Origin: Bryum argenteum
Taxonomy: Eukaryota > Streptophyta > Bryopsida > Bryales > Bryaceae
Length of the DNA stretch: 64,000 bases
Assembly: GCA_037043015.1 (NCBI GenBank)
Contig: CM073321.1
Span: forward strand, 35,008,101-35,072,100
Reading direction: 5' to 3'
The position numbers were made by a program, and so were the translations under genes. Each line of letters opens with the position of its first letter. Within the stretch, counting starts at the first letter, position 1. The notes beneath the pieces were generated by a model. The model saw only the letters and a program-made list of their open reading frames with translations. It made no database searches and had not been told where the DNA came from. Shown piece by piece: positions 45,601-58,925 of the stretch.

Positions 45601-46230
45601 CATACATCTTGAACTTCCCCATGGCTCAAATAGTAGCCTTGCAATGATAAAAACTGCCAAATATTTTACAAAGTAATTAATATAGTCCAAAACTAGATCC
45701 CTAGCACTCAAATTATACCTTATCTTCAATATATCTTCGAGTAGATCGAGGTTTCTATCACCAATACAAGACTGTAATTGGAATCCATTCATAAAAATAA
45801 ATTCAAAATCTAACGATGGTTGAAGGAGATCTATCTCTTCAAAAATCATCCACTTTTTCACTTTTTTCATCGTAGAAATATCATTGCAAAGCCAATACTA
45901 AAATTATCTGGATTAAAATACTTCCAACTACAAAGATTGTGGGATGCATCTAAAGATCACACTTGTGTAAAACAAATCATGCAAAAACATTTTTGATGTC
46001 ACATAATAGGCTTGCAATGGTAAAACATGCCAAATGTTTAAAAACCCAAAAAACAAATACTCCCTTCACTAAAATGCATGCCATTTTTTCATACTTAATT
46101 GTATGCGTCTGCAATTTTTACCACGTGAACTAGACTTAATTTGGAACCCAACCCAAGTGATTTTGTTAAAAACAGAGTCCAAATGAAAAAGTTATGGCTC
46201 TTCAAAGTTCATGTCTTTCGTTCAAAATGT
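42601..46230. other. Long stretch without recognisable genes
   Basis: 42.7-43.3 kb has two short open frames (42695-42988; 43012-43293, Lys/Glu-rich) without recognisable domains. 43.3-46.2 kb is AT-rich with only short frames. A duplicated TTCACTAGGGGGGAT string is seen near 43556 and 43606. Nothing else can be supported. Confidence 0.5.
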
Positions 46231-46460
46231 TCATGGGCGACCGGCGGTCCACAGGGCAACCGACGGTCCTTGCCCATCAGGTAGACCGCCGGTCGCCCTT
46301 TGAGCTACGTTCGCCCATCAGCTGGATTTGCGGTCGTCCCACTGACCAACGTTCGCCCATCGGCTGTATCGGCGGTCGCCCAGGGGCAAACGTCGGTCGC
46401 TCAGGGGCGACCGACGATCGCCTCGACTCGCGGTGGACAAGGCGACCGCCGGTCCAGTCC
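46231..46460. repeat. GC-rich degenerate repeat cluster (GCGACCGNCGGTC)
   Basis: About eight imperfect units of the string GGCGACCGGCGGTCC or its reverse, interspersed with TTCGCCCATC, within 230 bp. The units occur in both orientations, giving many near-palindromes. The island is far richer in GC than its surroundings. Open frames across it on both strands are by-products. Confidence 0.65.
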
Positions 46461-46889
46461 TAAGTGGCAGAGTTGGGCATCGTATAACTGAGTTGTACAA
46501 GCCACGTGGCAGCCACATAGGATTTAACGTGGACAGGGTAAATCAAGGGTAACTTTTGTGTAAAAAAAGATTCTGTAGATTCTATCAGACATTCTGAGGC
46601 TCAATGTCTGTTTGACATGTCATGTCTGTCTGACGTTCGACAGTGTCTCATAAGACAACCCTCGTGCTAAAGGACGCCGATGGGAAGAAAAAAAAGCATT
46701 TTGAGTACAGTGAAGACGTCATTGATTTTCTAGAACTTTGATGTACGCACCCGAACTGAAGGATTTGCTATGCTTTGCACATTGGCTAAAGGCACAAGTG
46801 CTGCAAGAAGAGGCGGCTGGTGATTGGTGTGACGAGGACGTCGAACAATACTTCTGACGTCGAAAGCGAGTTGCAACCACTCATCGGCA

Positions 46890-49800
46890 ATTGCATGCAT
46901 TCGGGATGCATTTGCAAGTGCAAATAGTGGAAGGGGGCCTTATTACTCGAGACTCATATATAGTTTCCACTTATACACAACAATTACGTAGAGAGATCCG
47001 CAGTGGAGGACCTATAGAACGTACAGCTGAGCATGTTGGATATATACAGGAGATACTGGAGCTGGATTACCGTAACCACTGCACGACGGTTTTGCTATAT
47101 AAATGGGTAAGAGTATTAGCGGATGTGCGAGTACTCAGTATTATGTACTCAGTTTTCAACAGCAAGCATACCGGAGCAATACAAGGATTTCCAAGACGTA
47201 TTTCAAAAGAAAAACGCTCACATGCTACCAGAGCATCGGCCATACAATTGCGCCATTGATTTACATTAAGGAGTACAACCACTGTTTGGCCCCAATCTAC
47301 AATCCGTTGCAAACAGAGTAAGCGGAGTTGCGGAAGTACATCGACGAGAATCTGACCAAGAATTTCATTCATCATTCTAAGTGGCCGGCCGGAGCACCAA
47401 TCTTATTTTTGAGGAAGAAGGATGGATCGTTGCAAATGTGCGTTGATAATCGAGGCCTCAAGAAGGTGACTAAGAAGAATCGTTATCCGTTACCGTTGAT
47501 CTTCAGACTATTAGAACAACTTGGACATGCAAGGATCTTCACAAAAATTGATCTAAGAGGTGCTTAGAATCTTGTGCGTATCAAGGAAGGAGACGAATGG
47601 AATACAACTTTCCGTGCAAGGTATGGCCATTTTGAGTACAATGTCATGCCTTTTGGCCTTACCAATGCTTTTGCCGTCTTCGAACACATGATGAATGACA
47701 TCTTTCGAGAGCACCTTGACGACTTCATAGTCATCTATTTAGATGACATTCTTATATTTTCAAAAAACAAGGAGGAACATGAGAAACACGTTCGTTTGGT
47801 CCTGGAGAAACTACGTAAACGAGGGCTCTACGCCAAAGTGAAGAAATGCCTATTCCACTAGACTGAGATGGAATTTTTGGGATTTATTGCGACGATAGAA
47901 GGATTAAAGATGGATGCTAAGAAGGTGGAGGCAATCGTGTCTTGGGAAGTTCCAAAGACAATTTGTGACGTACAATGCTTCCTCGGCTTTGCTAACTTCT
48001 ATCGGATCTTCATAAAAACTTACTCCCTCACTCGGTTGACATGTAAGAACAAGATCGAATGGGAACTTCAAGCGGAAAAAGCATTTCAAGATCTTAAGGC
48101 TGCATTTACTATGGCTCCAATCTTGGTACATCCTGACATTGAAAAACCCTTCTATTTAGAGACCGATGCTTCAGATTTTGCTTTGAGAGCGGTGCTTTCA
48201 TAGATAGGCGCAGACGGGAAGCTCCATCCAGTTGCATTCTATTCCCGCAAGTTTTTTCTTGCCGAGATCAACTATGAGATCCATAATAAAGAACTCCTTG
48301 CAATAGTGGATTCTTTTCAAGAGTGGCGTCATTTCTTTGAAGAAGTTGCAGATCCAGTGACCGTGAACAGGGATCACAAGATTTTGGAATACTTCATGAC
48401 GTCTCGAGTTCTGAATCATCGTCAAGCTCGATGGAATATGTTGCTTTCTAGATTTGACTTTGTTATTACTTATCGACCTAGAAAGCAGCAAGGATCATCC
48501 AATGCATTATCCAAGAGATGATATCTTGCGCCAAAGGTTGGAGCTGCAGTTTTCGACCAACAGTGTGCAACATTGTTGAAGCCAGAACAATTTAGAATTT
48601 GCGCTGCTTCTATGCCAATTGATGCCGATTTTCTCAACCAAGTACGTGTTGCGACTCTTGAAGATGCTGTGGCCGTTGATATCAAGCAACGCGTCGACAA
48701 TGACAAATTCAAGGTGGAAAAAAATCTCTTATATTTTGAAGAGCGGTTGTACATTCCGAAGGGGCCAACACGGCTCCGAGTTCTTCAATCTCGTCATGAT
48801 TTTCCAGCTGCGGGACATTTCGGGTTCAATAAGACTTTGGAACTTATCTCCCGAGATTTTTGGTGGCCTCAAATGTGGAAGGAAAGGAGTTCGTCATTTC
48901 TTGTGACATTTGTTCGAGATCCGAGAATTCTCGGCATCGCCCTTATGGAATTCTACAGCCATTGCCTATTCCGCGTCGACCAAGGTTTTTGGTTTCTATG
49001 GACATTATTACAGACCTCTCGTCATCAGATTCATTTGATACTATTTTTATTGTTGTGGATCGGCTTACAAAGATGGCACATTTTCTCCTTTGCAAGAAGG
49101 CGTCTTCTAGTGAAGATACTGCAAGGCTCTTTCTTGATAACATATATCGTTATCATCGCCTATCAAATGATATTGTTTCGGATCGAGGAACTCAGTTCGT
49201 ATCCAAGTTTTGGAGATCTCTCTTTGAAGCATTAAAGGTGGATATCAAGCTTTCTTCGGTTTTCCGTCCCCAGACTGACGGCCAAACGGAGCGGGTGAAT
49301 CAAGTTTTGGAGCGGTACCTACGATGCAACATCAACTATCAATAAGAAAATTGGAACGCATATCTACCACTTGCCGAGTTTGCTTACAGCAACACTCTTC
49401 ATGCGTCAACTCAACAAACGCCATTCTTTTCCAACTATGAATATCATCCAAAGCTTGATTTGTTGAAGACATCAACAAACATCAATCCGGCAGCTAAGGG
49501 ATTTACGAAGCAACTATCAGAGATTCAAGCCACGTTGAAACTTCAATTGCAAGCTGAATTGAAACTTGAATTGTAAGACTCCACCTTGTATTAGATTCAC
49601 AGCACAAAAGGGGAAATTTGGACTATTTGTACATTGCAGCAGCTACGACATCAATGAAAGAACGTGGGAGGATGCCGAAAATCTTGCAAACGCGCCAGAA
49701 AAGGTACAGGAATTTCATCAACGATACCTTGATAAGCCTAAGCCATCCCAACGATAGCTTCTCTCTGATGCTTGCCTACCCAAGAAAAATAAATGGGGGG

Positions 49801-50126
49801 AGAATACACCACCTTGATTCACAATATTGCTTCTCGGAGACCTCGAAGTTAGAAGGGGAGGTGATGTCACGGATATATATTAGAAACTTCTAGAAGATTG
49901 AGAAGCGTCTCCAAGCGTCTCGGAAGTCACTTAAGAAGTCTCGGAAGAAGCTTCCTATCTCATAGTATATATAGGAGTTAAGACTGAAGGGTTCTTGTGT
50001 CTCGACAATACATTTGTTGGAGTTTTAACTCACCTTTCATGGTATTGTTTGTGTCCTTGTTCTGTTAATCTAAGTTCTTGTTAGTTTCTGTTCTTAATAT
50101 CCTTGTGTCGTTTCGTGTCCTTAACA
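46890..50126 (+). mobile_element. Broken Ty3/gypsy-type element with 3' LTR (fossil)
   Basis: Recognisable pol parts appear in the usual order on the + strand: reverse transcriptase (about 47.3-47.9 kb, with the YLDD box region), RNase H (about 48.1-48.5 kb) and integrase (about 48.75-49.35 kb), then a short C-terminal part to 49.75 kb. A purine-rich tract (AGAAGGGGAGGTGA) leads directly into the 3' LTR at 49865. No 5' LTR, and no clear gag, was seen. The coding part is heavily damaged (around ten breaks). Its LTR is the same family as the solo LTR at 17673. Confidence 0.85.
49865..50126 (+). mobile_element. 3' LTR of the Ty3/gypsy fossil
   Basis: It begins TGTCACGGAT, contains GAAGCGTCTCCAAGCGTCTC and a TATATATAGGAG TATA-like box, and ends CTTAACA. 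About 262 bp, colinear with the solo LTR at 17673-17949 with roughly one difference in five bases, so the two copies are not recent sisters. Confidence 0.8.
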
Positions 50127-50129
50127 CAT

Positions 50130-53100
50130 TGTTAACCGAATATTCTACGAACATTTACTTAGGCTAAGTTTGGATAGTCGACACCTAGTTGATAAGGGAT
50201 TTGGTTGATATCTGGTTATTATCCGGTAAAGAGTTTGAGAGATAGGTGAGTTTATACATACCCGACCTAGGCAGTGGACTAGTAAGCCGACACTGCAGGT
50301 CGACTGACTAGATCAACCCGACGAGATTGAGCAAATCATGTCTGACACGGTGTCAGACGGGGGCCTAAATGTACTCCCCTTCTCGAGTAGAGGGGTGTAG
50401 CTCTTCATACTATATTATGTTCTTCTCTTTTCTCTCACGCAGCCGCCTCTTGTTTTGTGTTTGTAACTGTAGTCGACTTTGTCTTGTTCGTGGTGCCTAA
50501 GGTTGATTTCAGTTCTTGCATTGATAGGAGGTTAGGAGTAGATAATATCTTCGAAAGTCGACTCGACCTGCCGCTACTGTCGAGTCCAGTCTATTACCAA
50601 AATCAGGTAAGAGTGGTTCTTCGAAAACACCCCTTAACATTTGAGGACCATGCTAAAGTCCTACACCAGTTTGTTTGTCTCACAATCTACCTTGTAATCT
50701 GGTTCCTAGTTCCGTCGTGCCCGCCCACGCTAGCAACGCGCGACAGTCTTGCAAGCAGTTGATCTACACGCCTCACACCCAGCGGTAGCACGACTACTCG
50801 CCAGGCGCATGCGGTCCTAGCCGACCATCATCGCCTACCGATGTTCACAAACATTGTTGTTCTAAACGACAAGATGAAATTCAAGCTAGCTTTCAAACCC
50901 TAACCGTCTACACGGTCGTAGTGTCCCTCGAGGCAAAGAGAACCGAGTATCTGCAAACAGACACCTTTCGTGGAAGAGGTTGCGCACTGCCAAAGGAACA
51001 AATAGCAAACCTCCACACAGAAATAGTTAAAATCAGCCTTTAAACTCCCATCCCGCATCACCCGTCGAGTTTAATCTCAGATCAACATTCTGATCTGTGA
51101 TCCAGATCGAGATCCAGATCTACAGATTCAGATCTAGATTTAGAAATCGACACGTGCCCGGACTATTTCGGGTAGGCACACGCGAGCAAGCGGCGCCACT
51201 GACCCTCTGGAAATCACAGCTGAAAAACTCAGAAACCCGCAGACTTTACGCAAATTGCGCAATCTGCAACCGTCAATAAGTTCTCCACCAATCATTATAG
51301 TCCGACCCAACAATCCCTCGATGGTCAGCGCGGTACACACCACCACCATGGCGCATTCAACCAACCCTACGGCCGTCGACCTGCCACGTCCAACTTCCTC
51401 ACCGTTGCCAACATCACCGTCTAGGCCTCATAGCCGCGGCGGAGATCCGACATCTCGGCCGCAGTCTCCTAGTGGTCCATTTCTCCGAGAGACAATCTTC
51501 CAACACCGACCTTCGAGCGCACATGCCGAGTACGCACCTTGGGACACATCTGCTGGTACATCGTATTACCAAGAGGCCAAAATTGCACGCCTTCAAACCT
51601 AGCACGCATACGTTGCGGCCAGGTTAGCACGACTCATGGCTACTGGCCCAAAAGCCCATCCAGATACATCGGGAACTACGGAATAGCCCTTGACTAGTCG
51701 ACAACTGATCGACCCCCATCCGTCAACAGCAAACGGTTTCCCCTGATAACCGGATAGAAAGGGATATAGTCACCAACCCCGGCTTAGCCGATCAGATCGA
51801 GGAGGCATACAACCCCGGGCGATCGTCACACCCGCCGGACATACATAATCTTGAGAATTGACCTCTTACTCCAACAGTTCCTTTCAGCTCTTGCACACCA
51901 ATGATGTTGCCTCGCGCCTCATCAATCCTCCACGGATGAGCCCTACACTTACCTCAACCAACGAGTATTCCCAGCGCAAATTCGACCTCGACACCCCCAA
52001 GGACAATTCCTCCAGGAGCGCCGCGATACGGCCCGACACCACCAACGACCGCCCCGCCAATGCCTTCCTAGTCGGTATTGACAGGTGTCCCTAACCGGCC
52101 GGCCCCACATATACGTCAGCTCCCCTTATCAGTGCACGCTCATGTTTTGTGTGTGGGTCTTACCGACACACAATAGACAATTTTCCAAATTACGCGTCGG
52201 GTCTACCTTCGTGGCCAACCGCTGCAGCCGCTTCTCGATCACTAGCCGACCCCCTCGATTGCAGCACTGCTAGGAATCCGGTCAACATGCCTTCCTATTT
52301 TGAAGATAAATGCCCAATGACCCATGTTCATAGATTTACAAATGCCCTTACTTTAAATGGCAAAAGTGACCCGACAATTATAGTAGCACTGTTTGGAAAC
52401 TCCTTAGTCGTTGCTAGTAATTATAATGGGTTTACGACCCAAAGAAACACCTACCCAACCCAGGGCCTTGAAGCTTTACTCCATGCCTTCAAACATCGAT
52501 ACCAGGAGATCGACAATGACGACCAGGCGTACCTTTGGTTCGGATCCCTTAAACAAGAATCCAAGAAGTTGGTGGATGATTACTATGAACGTATGATGAA
52601 GCTTGCTAGTCAATTTGAAAACATGCCAAGTGATGATTTCCTACTGAGCAATTTTGAAGTTGGTTTATTGAAGTACATTCAGGTGGCTACAGTTGGCTTA
52701 CAAAGATTGACCCTCGCCGAGGCCAAAAATTTAGCAAAACTGGCCAAAAGTGAACTACCTCGAGAATCATATCCAAACCCGACCCCGACCCGAGTCGACA
52801 CAAAGCGACCTATATGCACACTCTGCAAAAAACTAGGACACATCGACCGCGATTGTTTTTTCAACCCGACTAGCGAATACGGCAAACGGAGAGTCACTCG
52901 ATCAACACCAGCTACTGTGGCATCCACCACGCCAGCACCAACATCAACAGGATCGAATTATCGACCGCGAAGAAGTTATCCTTGCGCTCTCTGCAAATTT
53001 CTTAAACATTCGACTTACCTCTGTCTGTTGTTGCGAGACCCCAAGGTCACACGACTCGTGACACAACTCCACAGCGAATGCACAGCTGCCACGTCGACCG

Positions 53101-54340
53101 TCGTGATCGAGGAGTACAAACCGAATAACATCGGTGTCAACACTATGGCCGTCATCACCCGCAGCCAAGCTACAATGACATCGACTCCCGAGGCTCACTC
53201 AACGGAGGGACCCAACTAGACAGCCGAGGAAATGCTCCGGAACGACATGATGCGGCAAGTTTGGGTCCTCCAAAACAAGCTCGAACCCCATGCGACTCAA
53301 ACGAACGAGGAGACATCTCTACCCTCTGCCTGGGATGCAACTATCCTCCTACAGCAACCTCCTTCTTCTCGTCGGTCAAGAACACCAAGCTCCGAGGACG
53401 ACACCCCCATTCCAGCAACCCTACTCCAACAGGTCGACAACTCCAAAATTCAAGTCTCCCTGCGAGATTTACTGCGCATCTCCCCGACCCCGCAGTCGGC
53501 ACTCAAATCCCACCTGGTTCCAAATGGTGTTCATACACCACCCCATCTACCCACCTTCTACAATGACAATGACATCACCATCGCCGCCATCTCTATTGTC
53601 CACAGGCACATGCTCGTGATATCAGTTGCAGTCAGCAAGAACATCATTGACAATGTCCTCATCGACAGCGGGTTGAGAGTCAATGTGATCACCGAAGACG
53701 AATGCTGCCGCCTAGGTTTATCAAAACCATCTCCTAAACCATTCAATCAGAAAATGGCAAATGGCACCCTAGCGAAACCCAAGGGGTTTATCAGAGATGT
53801 GAAGATTCACATCCATAGTATCCGCTATACGGTTACCATAATTGTCTTGGACTGTTCAACAGTCAAATCCAACTATCGACTCTTACTCGGTGGACCCTGG
53901 CTCCAACATGCCAAAGTCATCCACGACTAGGGCAACAATAAAGTTCAGATTATGGGCAATGGCACTATAAAAACGGTGAAAATTAATCGCCAATTAGGTA
54001 TGGAGGCAGTTACACCTCATGCCCTCATCAGCTACAACTTCATCGGCCGCACCGAAAAACCCTAAACCGGCGAGGAAAAGGAGATTTTGTTTGCCTTCAA
54101 CCCAACATTACACACCCTGGACACTATCACCTGCAATGCAGTAACAGCCACCAACCAGGACCCGACATGCTCGCTCAAATCCCCGTTTGAGAGCAACTAC
54201 GACAAGATGCACACCATCTGTCGCGGCCCTAATTACTCCCAACTCTTTTTCTCTTAGTAAGTAGGTAGCAAAATCACGGCTTTCTTTGTTGGGAGCAACC
54301 GGCCTCAACTTAGCAAACACTGCACATGTCAAGTACACAC
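50130..54340 (+). mobile_element. Second LTR-element fossil: gag and protease parts, possible 5' LTR
   Basis: A capsid-type gag frame lies at 52149-53219 with two CCHC-like knuckles (CTLCKKLGHIDRDC and a degenerate second one). A retropepsin-like region follows to about 53930, with an active-site-type DSG. Downstream pol was not seen. A possible 5' LTR is 50130-50639, which begins TGTTAA and ends TTAACA; this is tentative because no second copy is in the window. The element is broken. It abuts the Ty3/gypsy fossil on its left and the R1-like fragment on its right. Confidence 0.65.
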
Positions 54341-54353
54341 AATGTTAGCACCG

Positions 54354-54460
54354 TGTGAGCCCTAATTCCGATTGCCCGGTTTTGAGGTTACAATGTTGGG
54401 GCGCGGTGGTAGGTTGCTAACTAATACTATCTTTCCAAGCAATGGATTTATCACACATAC
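54354..54460 (+). repeat. R1-like fragment, copy 3
   Basis: TGTGAGCCCTAATTCC, the GCCCGGTTTTGAGG block, GGGGCGCGGTGGTAGG and CTTTCCAAGCAATGG are colinear with the first 100 bp of R1 at 12797. After that the similarity is lost. From 54461 to 55008 the sequence is AT-rich without genes. Confidence 0.6.
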
Positions 54461-55008
54461 TCATAACTAATTACAAAGCATAAGTACACAAAGCCACACA
54501 CATGAAATCACCAAACATCACAACTAACACCACATGCAAACAACCAAGTATAAAATTCAAGAACCCCATATTCGTTATATTTGGAACATTTTTATCTCCC
54601 AAATTAAAACAAGACAACGGATGAAGCAGAAATCAACATTTAGAGGGGTTTCACCGTAGGCATATGTACTCTGAATTTACTAATTTCCATTATATTTGGA
54701 GATGATATGAGACCTCTTGAATCTTAGAAAATATGTTTATCTTAAAAAAAGTTCCCAACCATACATATATTTGATACAATATATGTCAAGATTAACATAC
54801 CAACAAAAGATAATTTTCTTTCAATTGATAATAATGATGGAGTCAACTTAAACAATCTTCTTATACAAAATTAATATATTGAATATGGATAGTAAATTGT
54901 ACAAATATATAATACTCTATATACTAAATATCAAAGTAATATATATGTGAATACCAAGTTTAAGTACTAACAGACCTACTTTCATACTAAATACTATATA
55001 CTAGAAGA

Positions 55009-57724
55009 CTACTCTTGAGAAGATGAAGCGAGCTCCCGTAAAGAAGCCTTGATGATTTCGACCTGCTTCTTGAGTATTGTAATAATAGCGTCTATACCTT
55101 CACTGCTTTCCTCGTCAGAATGCATAATTCTTGATCTCCAAGCAGTGAAAATAGCATCTGTAGGTTGCGACGATACATCTACACCTTTCTCAACAGTCCA
55201 TCGAAGCTTTCTATTTGTATCCCAATCTGTGTAATACTTCAGAATTTCTTTGGAGTGTGACATTGGACGGAAGAACTGGATGTCGACCGTATTGGGTAGG
55301 TCTGGGTTTGAATATGGATCAGACATTGCTCGCCCGAGCCAGAAAGGTCGGCCATCGGTGCCGCATGGACGTAGTGCAACAAAATAGCCCTTACAAAGGT
55401 CACGTCCAACTCGAAATGAAAGAGCAGGACGATCACGTCTCTGGCCAACAAAATGCTCATTGTCATCGTACTCTTCGCCCACATTCCCTTCTAAAGTAAA
55501 CTCATCTTCCATAGCATGTGCAAGTCAAGTTGACTGCCAAAAACCATGTTGTAACTGTAATGGTTCCTCCAAACTTGATGGGATCCCATGTTGCGACGAC
55601 GCAAGTACATCCATGGGTATACAAAGAGCATCTTTAACGCCGCTCCAGTATTATGAGAGAGGCTCGTACAATCTCCGCGATTCAATTGACTCACGTGACA
55701 ATCGTTCCCAATGATCAACAAAGCCTGAAATCCCTTTCACCACCTCAGGCAAATGGCGCATCTCGTTTGGACGCATAGCATCCGGTTCACCATGTGGCCA
55801 TAAAGATCTGCCTTCAGAATCCTCCTTCCACAATTTAATACCAGCATTATCACCTCTAGGAAGCCATTCCTCGTCGTGAAAAAAAATCTTGTACTTCATG
55901 ACGGGGCATCTACTTGGATCCATGTAAAACTTGAATTGATGCGCCTTTGTATGCCCCACCAGTGTTTCATCGCCGTTTAACATTCACTCTTCAATGAATT
56001 TCTTGAAGTCCGGAACCTCTTGAACAAAGTGTGGAATAACTGGAAGTTTCTCTATGCTCATAAAAGATTTCATGAGAAGAGGGATGGTAGGATAAACCTC
56101 CTTTTGCAAGACCATGCTCCAACGCCCAAATAACGTATCTATGTCATCATGAGTGTGACCGACAAGGATCCATACACACCTCTGAACCTCGTAAAAGAGC
56201 AGTATACAGTGGATGCGATGGGGGCTCTGTAAAGAGCTGTCTAGATGAGGATTTAGGTGCAGCTTTCAGATCCCGCAGAAGTTTTGCAAACGAGCCAACC
56301 GTATAATTGGCATCATGTGAGTAAACATCTAGTCCATAATGAGCGTATCGCTCGTCTACATGACCATGAGCAAGACTTCCCATAACTGCAAGAGGTAACT
56401 TCATGAGTCCGTCTAAGTTCTTCACCTTATAAGACAAGGCAGATGATGTTGTCTTAGAGTGGTCCATCTTGTCATACACAATGTTCAAAACATCTTGAGG
56501 CGACTCCTTAGACCTAAAGCGGTTGAGGTAGTATAAGTCTCTGTGTGCATATGCGGAATCTAAATGCACATTCAACTTCCTCGACCATATAAGAGATGAT
56601 TGTGTCCCACGAAGAGTGAGCTTCATCAGTGATTGTAACTCATCACACTTGGAACAACGCGCAAAATTGTCCCCCGATCTTTTGGCATAGTATTCAGGAT
56701 AGCTGAGGCAGCGAATCTTACTAAGGTTTGAAGTTGACACCGACGGAAGCCCACACTCTTCAAGGTGATGAATAACAAGAGGAATTTGGTCCTTCCACTT
56801 AAAACTTGAAGGAAGTACCTTGACAACGACCTTCTCCCCTGATGGAAGGCTCCGGGACTTGTGAGGCATGTGATCGGCATTTCTATCAAGTATTGCCCTT
56901 AAGACGGCAGAAGCAACAATCGTATGCCTCCTAGGCTTTTGCAAGCCCGTGTTCTCGTGGAACTGGGCCCCATAACCATCAGCTACATTCTGGATGTTGC
57001 GATAAATTGTACCGTTGCTCACGCCCATGATTTTTATCCACGCAATTGAACAAACATTGATACCCTCTAAAGTGACTACATTTCCCCTTTGAGCATTTCT
57101 GTGGAACTGCCTATCGACATCGAGTTTGACGTGATTCTTGAACTGCACAGTTGTCTTGTCGTAAATGCGACACCTGAAAACCTTAATCTTCTCCCTTGGA
57201 TATAGTTGAACACAGTTGTGCCTACAGCAGGTATTACATGCGACCGCATTGATTGACTCCGCTGTCATTAAAAACTGGGCTTTGCGCAAAACTCGAGTAG
57301 ACTCATTCCTTGAGGAATTATCATACGATCGAGTTTGAGATGACCCCTGCCACCGACTACGTTTCCAAACCCGTCTGTTGTAAACATCTTGCTGGCTTTG
57401 GTCAAAAAGAGTAACACCGTCTAGGAGGACTTGTTGGATGGGCCAGGACTTGAAGGAGTATATCCAGTCGTCAGGATCCTCGACCGCAACAAACAAAGTT
57501 AAAACTTGCACTACAACTCGGGAATCACCGAGTAGGCCATTACAATCAGGTATAGCGCCAGACCGTAGGTTTCGAAGTAAACCCTCAGCGATTCTAAGTC
57601 CTTCGGAATCAACCATTGCAACAGTCCTCCCTGTCCGGAGCCGTGGAGGAACAAATTGGGCAGCAAGTAAACCAGGATTCAAAGGTGCATCGACGAAAGT
57701 GTCATCGTCTAAAGAGAAATCCAT
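55009..57724 (-). pseudogene. DUF7869-type transposase-like protein (decayed)
   Basis: The ATG at 57724 opens MDFSLDDDTFVDAPL. The first frame (525 residues) contains NFARCSKCDELQSL (CxxC), HLDSAYAHRDLYYLNRFR and NIVYDKMDHSKT. After a frame change near 56190, the second frame carries VGHTHDDIDTLFGRWS (56160 region) and a C-terminal part (55009-55512) with KGYFVALRP and RPFWLGRA. The combination CxxC, then D-x-MD-xxKT, then GHTHxDID-xxF is the signature of DUF7869 proteins, a widespread family thought to include RNase-H-like transposases (from memory). In-frame stops: TGA near 55982, TAA near 55651 and TGA near 55527. Its promoter side carries the palindrome array at 57815-58254. Mobility is inferred. 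Confidence 0.65.
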
Positions 57725-57814
57725 CCTCTAATATATCTTCACAAGGTTAAAATCTATTTGAACACAAACATGGTCACAACTTCAATGCTAAACTGACTAA
57801 GAGAATACATTCTA

Positions 57815-58254
57815 CAGTTTAGCTCGAATCGAGCTAAACTGCATTATGTATTTGATCAATCAGTTTAGCTCGGCTCGAGCTAAACTGTCTTACGGACAGC
57901 GCCTTGCAGTAAGGCTGGACTTGAGCACAAGTGGAAGTACAATTCCGCGCTTTGGATTAGCTTAGCACCAGCTAAACAGATTCACCAGATACATACTACA
58001 GTTTAGCTCGAGTCGAGCTAAACTGTCCGACCGAACACATACTGCAGTTTAGCTCGAGTCGAGCTAAACTGCAGAAACATACATTCTATACATTTTAGCT
58101 CGACTCGAGCTAAACTATAGAAACATACTTTGCATACAGTTTAGCTCGACTCGAGCTAAACTGTAGAAACCTACATTGCATACAGTTTAGCTCGAGTCGA
58201 ACTAAACTGCAAAAAATGTATCGCATACAGTTTAGCTCAAGTCGAGCTAAACTG
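57815..58254. repeat. Type-D palindrome array, 46-bp period
   Basis: 27-bp dyads with arms CAGTTTAGCTCGA and TCGAGCTAAACTG occur at 57815, 57861, 57999, 58045, 58091, 58137, 58183 and 58228. Decayed copies occupy the expected positions near 57907 and 57953. The start-to-start distance is 45-46 bp throughout. Spacers are about 19 bp and partly conserved (AGAAACATACATT-like) in the right half. The array begins about 90 bp upstream of the minus-strand gene start at 57724. Confidence 0.9.
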
Positions 58255-58925
58255 CATGACAAGATACAAGACTGGTCCCGGGAATTCCGGCCGTTTTTAC
58301 GGGATTCAATTAGAATTCAACATTCTATTACAACCAGCGCTCTCCCATTCTATCGTCACACGCAGGAATCAAAATATACTCCTGTACCAACGTAATCGTC
58401 AAATCAAAAGAATGTGTCAATAACAACGACTCCGAATGCACAAAGGTTAAATACATGCCATTAGAATACAACCACTGAATAGAAATTATCAACTACTACT
58501 ACTCAGGATGAGGAGAAAACTATGAAGAATAATGAAATAATCAATTCGAGAAGCTATGCAAAGCAAATTGAACGACAAACAATCATGCATAAATGCTATC
58601 GAGAAACACGTGCGCGAAGGTAGAGGTCGAGTTGAACGAAGCGCGGAGAACTCAAGTACGTCAACGGAGTTCAACACACTGAGAGATTGAGAAGAAAAGA
58701 AGCATATTGTCCGGGATTTTGAAGGTCATTGCGTAGCGCAATGCCGTTTTCGCGCTATCCCAAAATTAGGAAATGGGAGGGAATTGACGTTTGGATAATT
58801 GAAAATTGGCGGGAACTGAAGTCTCGACAGATGAAAATGGCGCGCAAACTGAAGTGTCAACAGTTAATAATGGGCTAGAACAAAAGGACCGACTTTTGAA
58901 AATTGGCGGGATTGGGGTTATAGGA
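58255..58925. other. Upstream flank of the DUF7869-type gene
   Basis: No gene. A small dyad, CATTGCG/CGCAATG, lies at 58727-58743, and repeated GGCGGGAA-type strings (AATTGGCGGGAACTGAAG, AATTGGCGGGATT) occur at 58.80-58.92 kb. These might mark the element's end. Confidence 0.4.

Noticed and set aside
57815-58254. CRISPR-like array (27-bp repeats, 19-bp spacers, 46-bp period)
   Set aside because: Repeats are full palindromes, spacers are partly conserved, there are no cas genes, and the context is a spliced eukaryotic genome with transposons.
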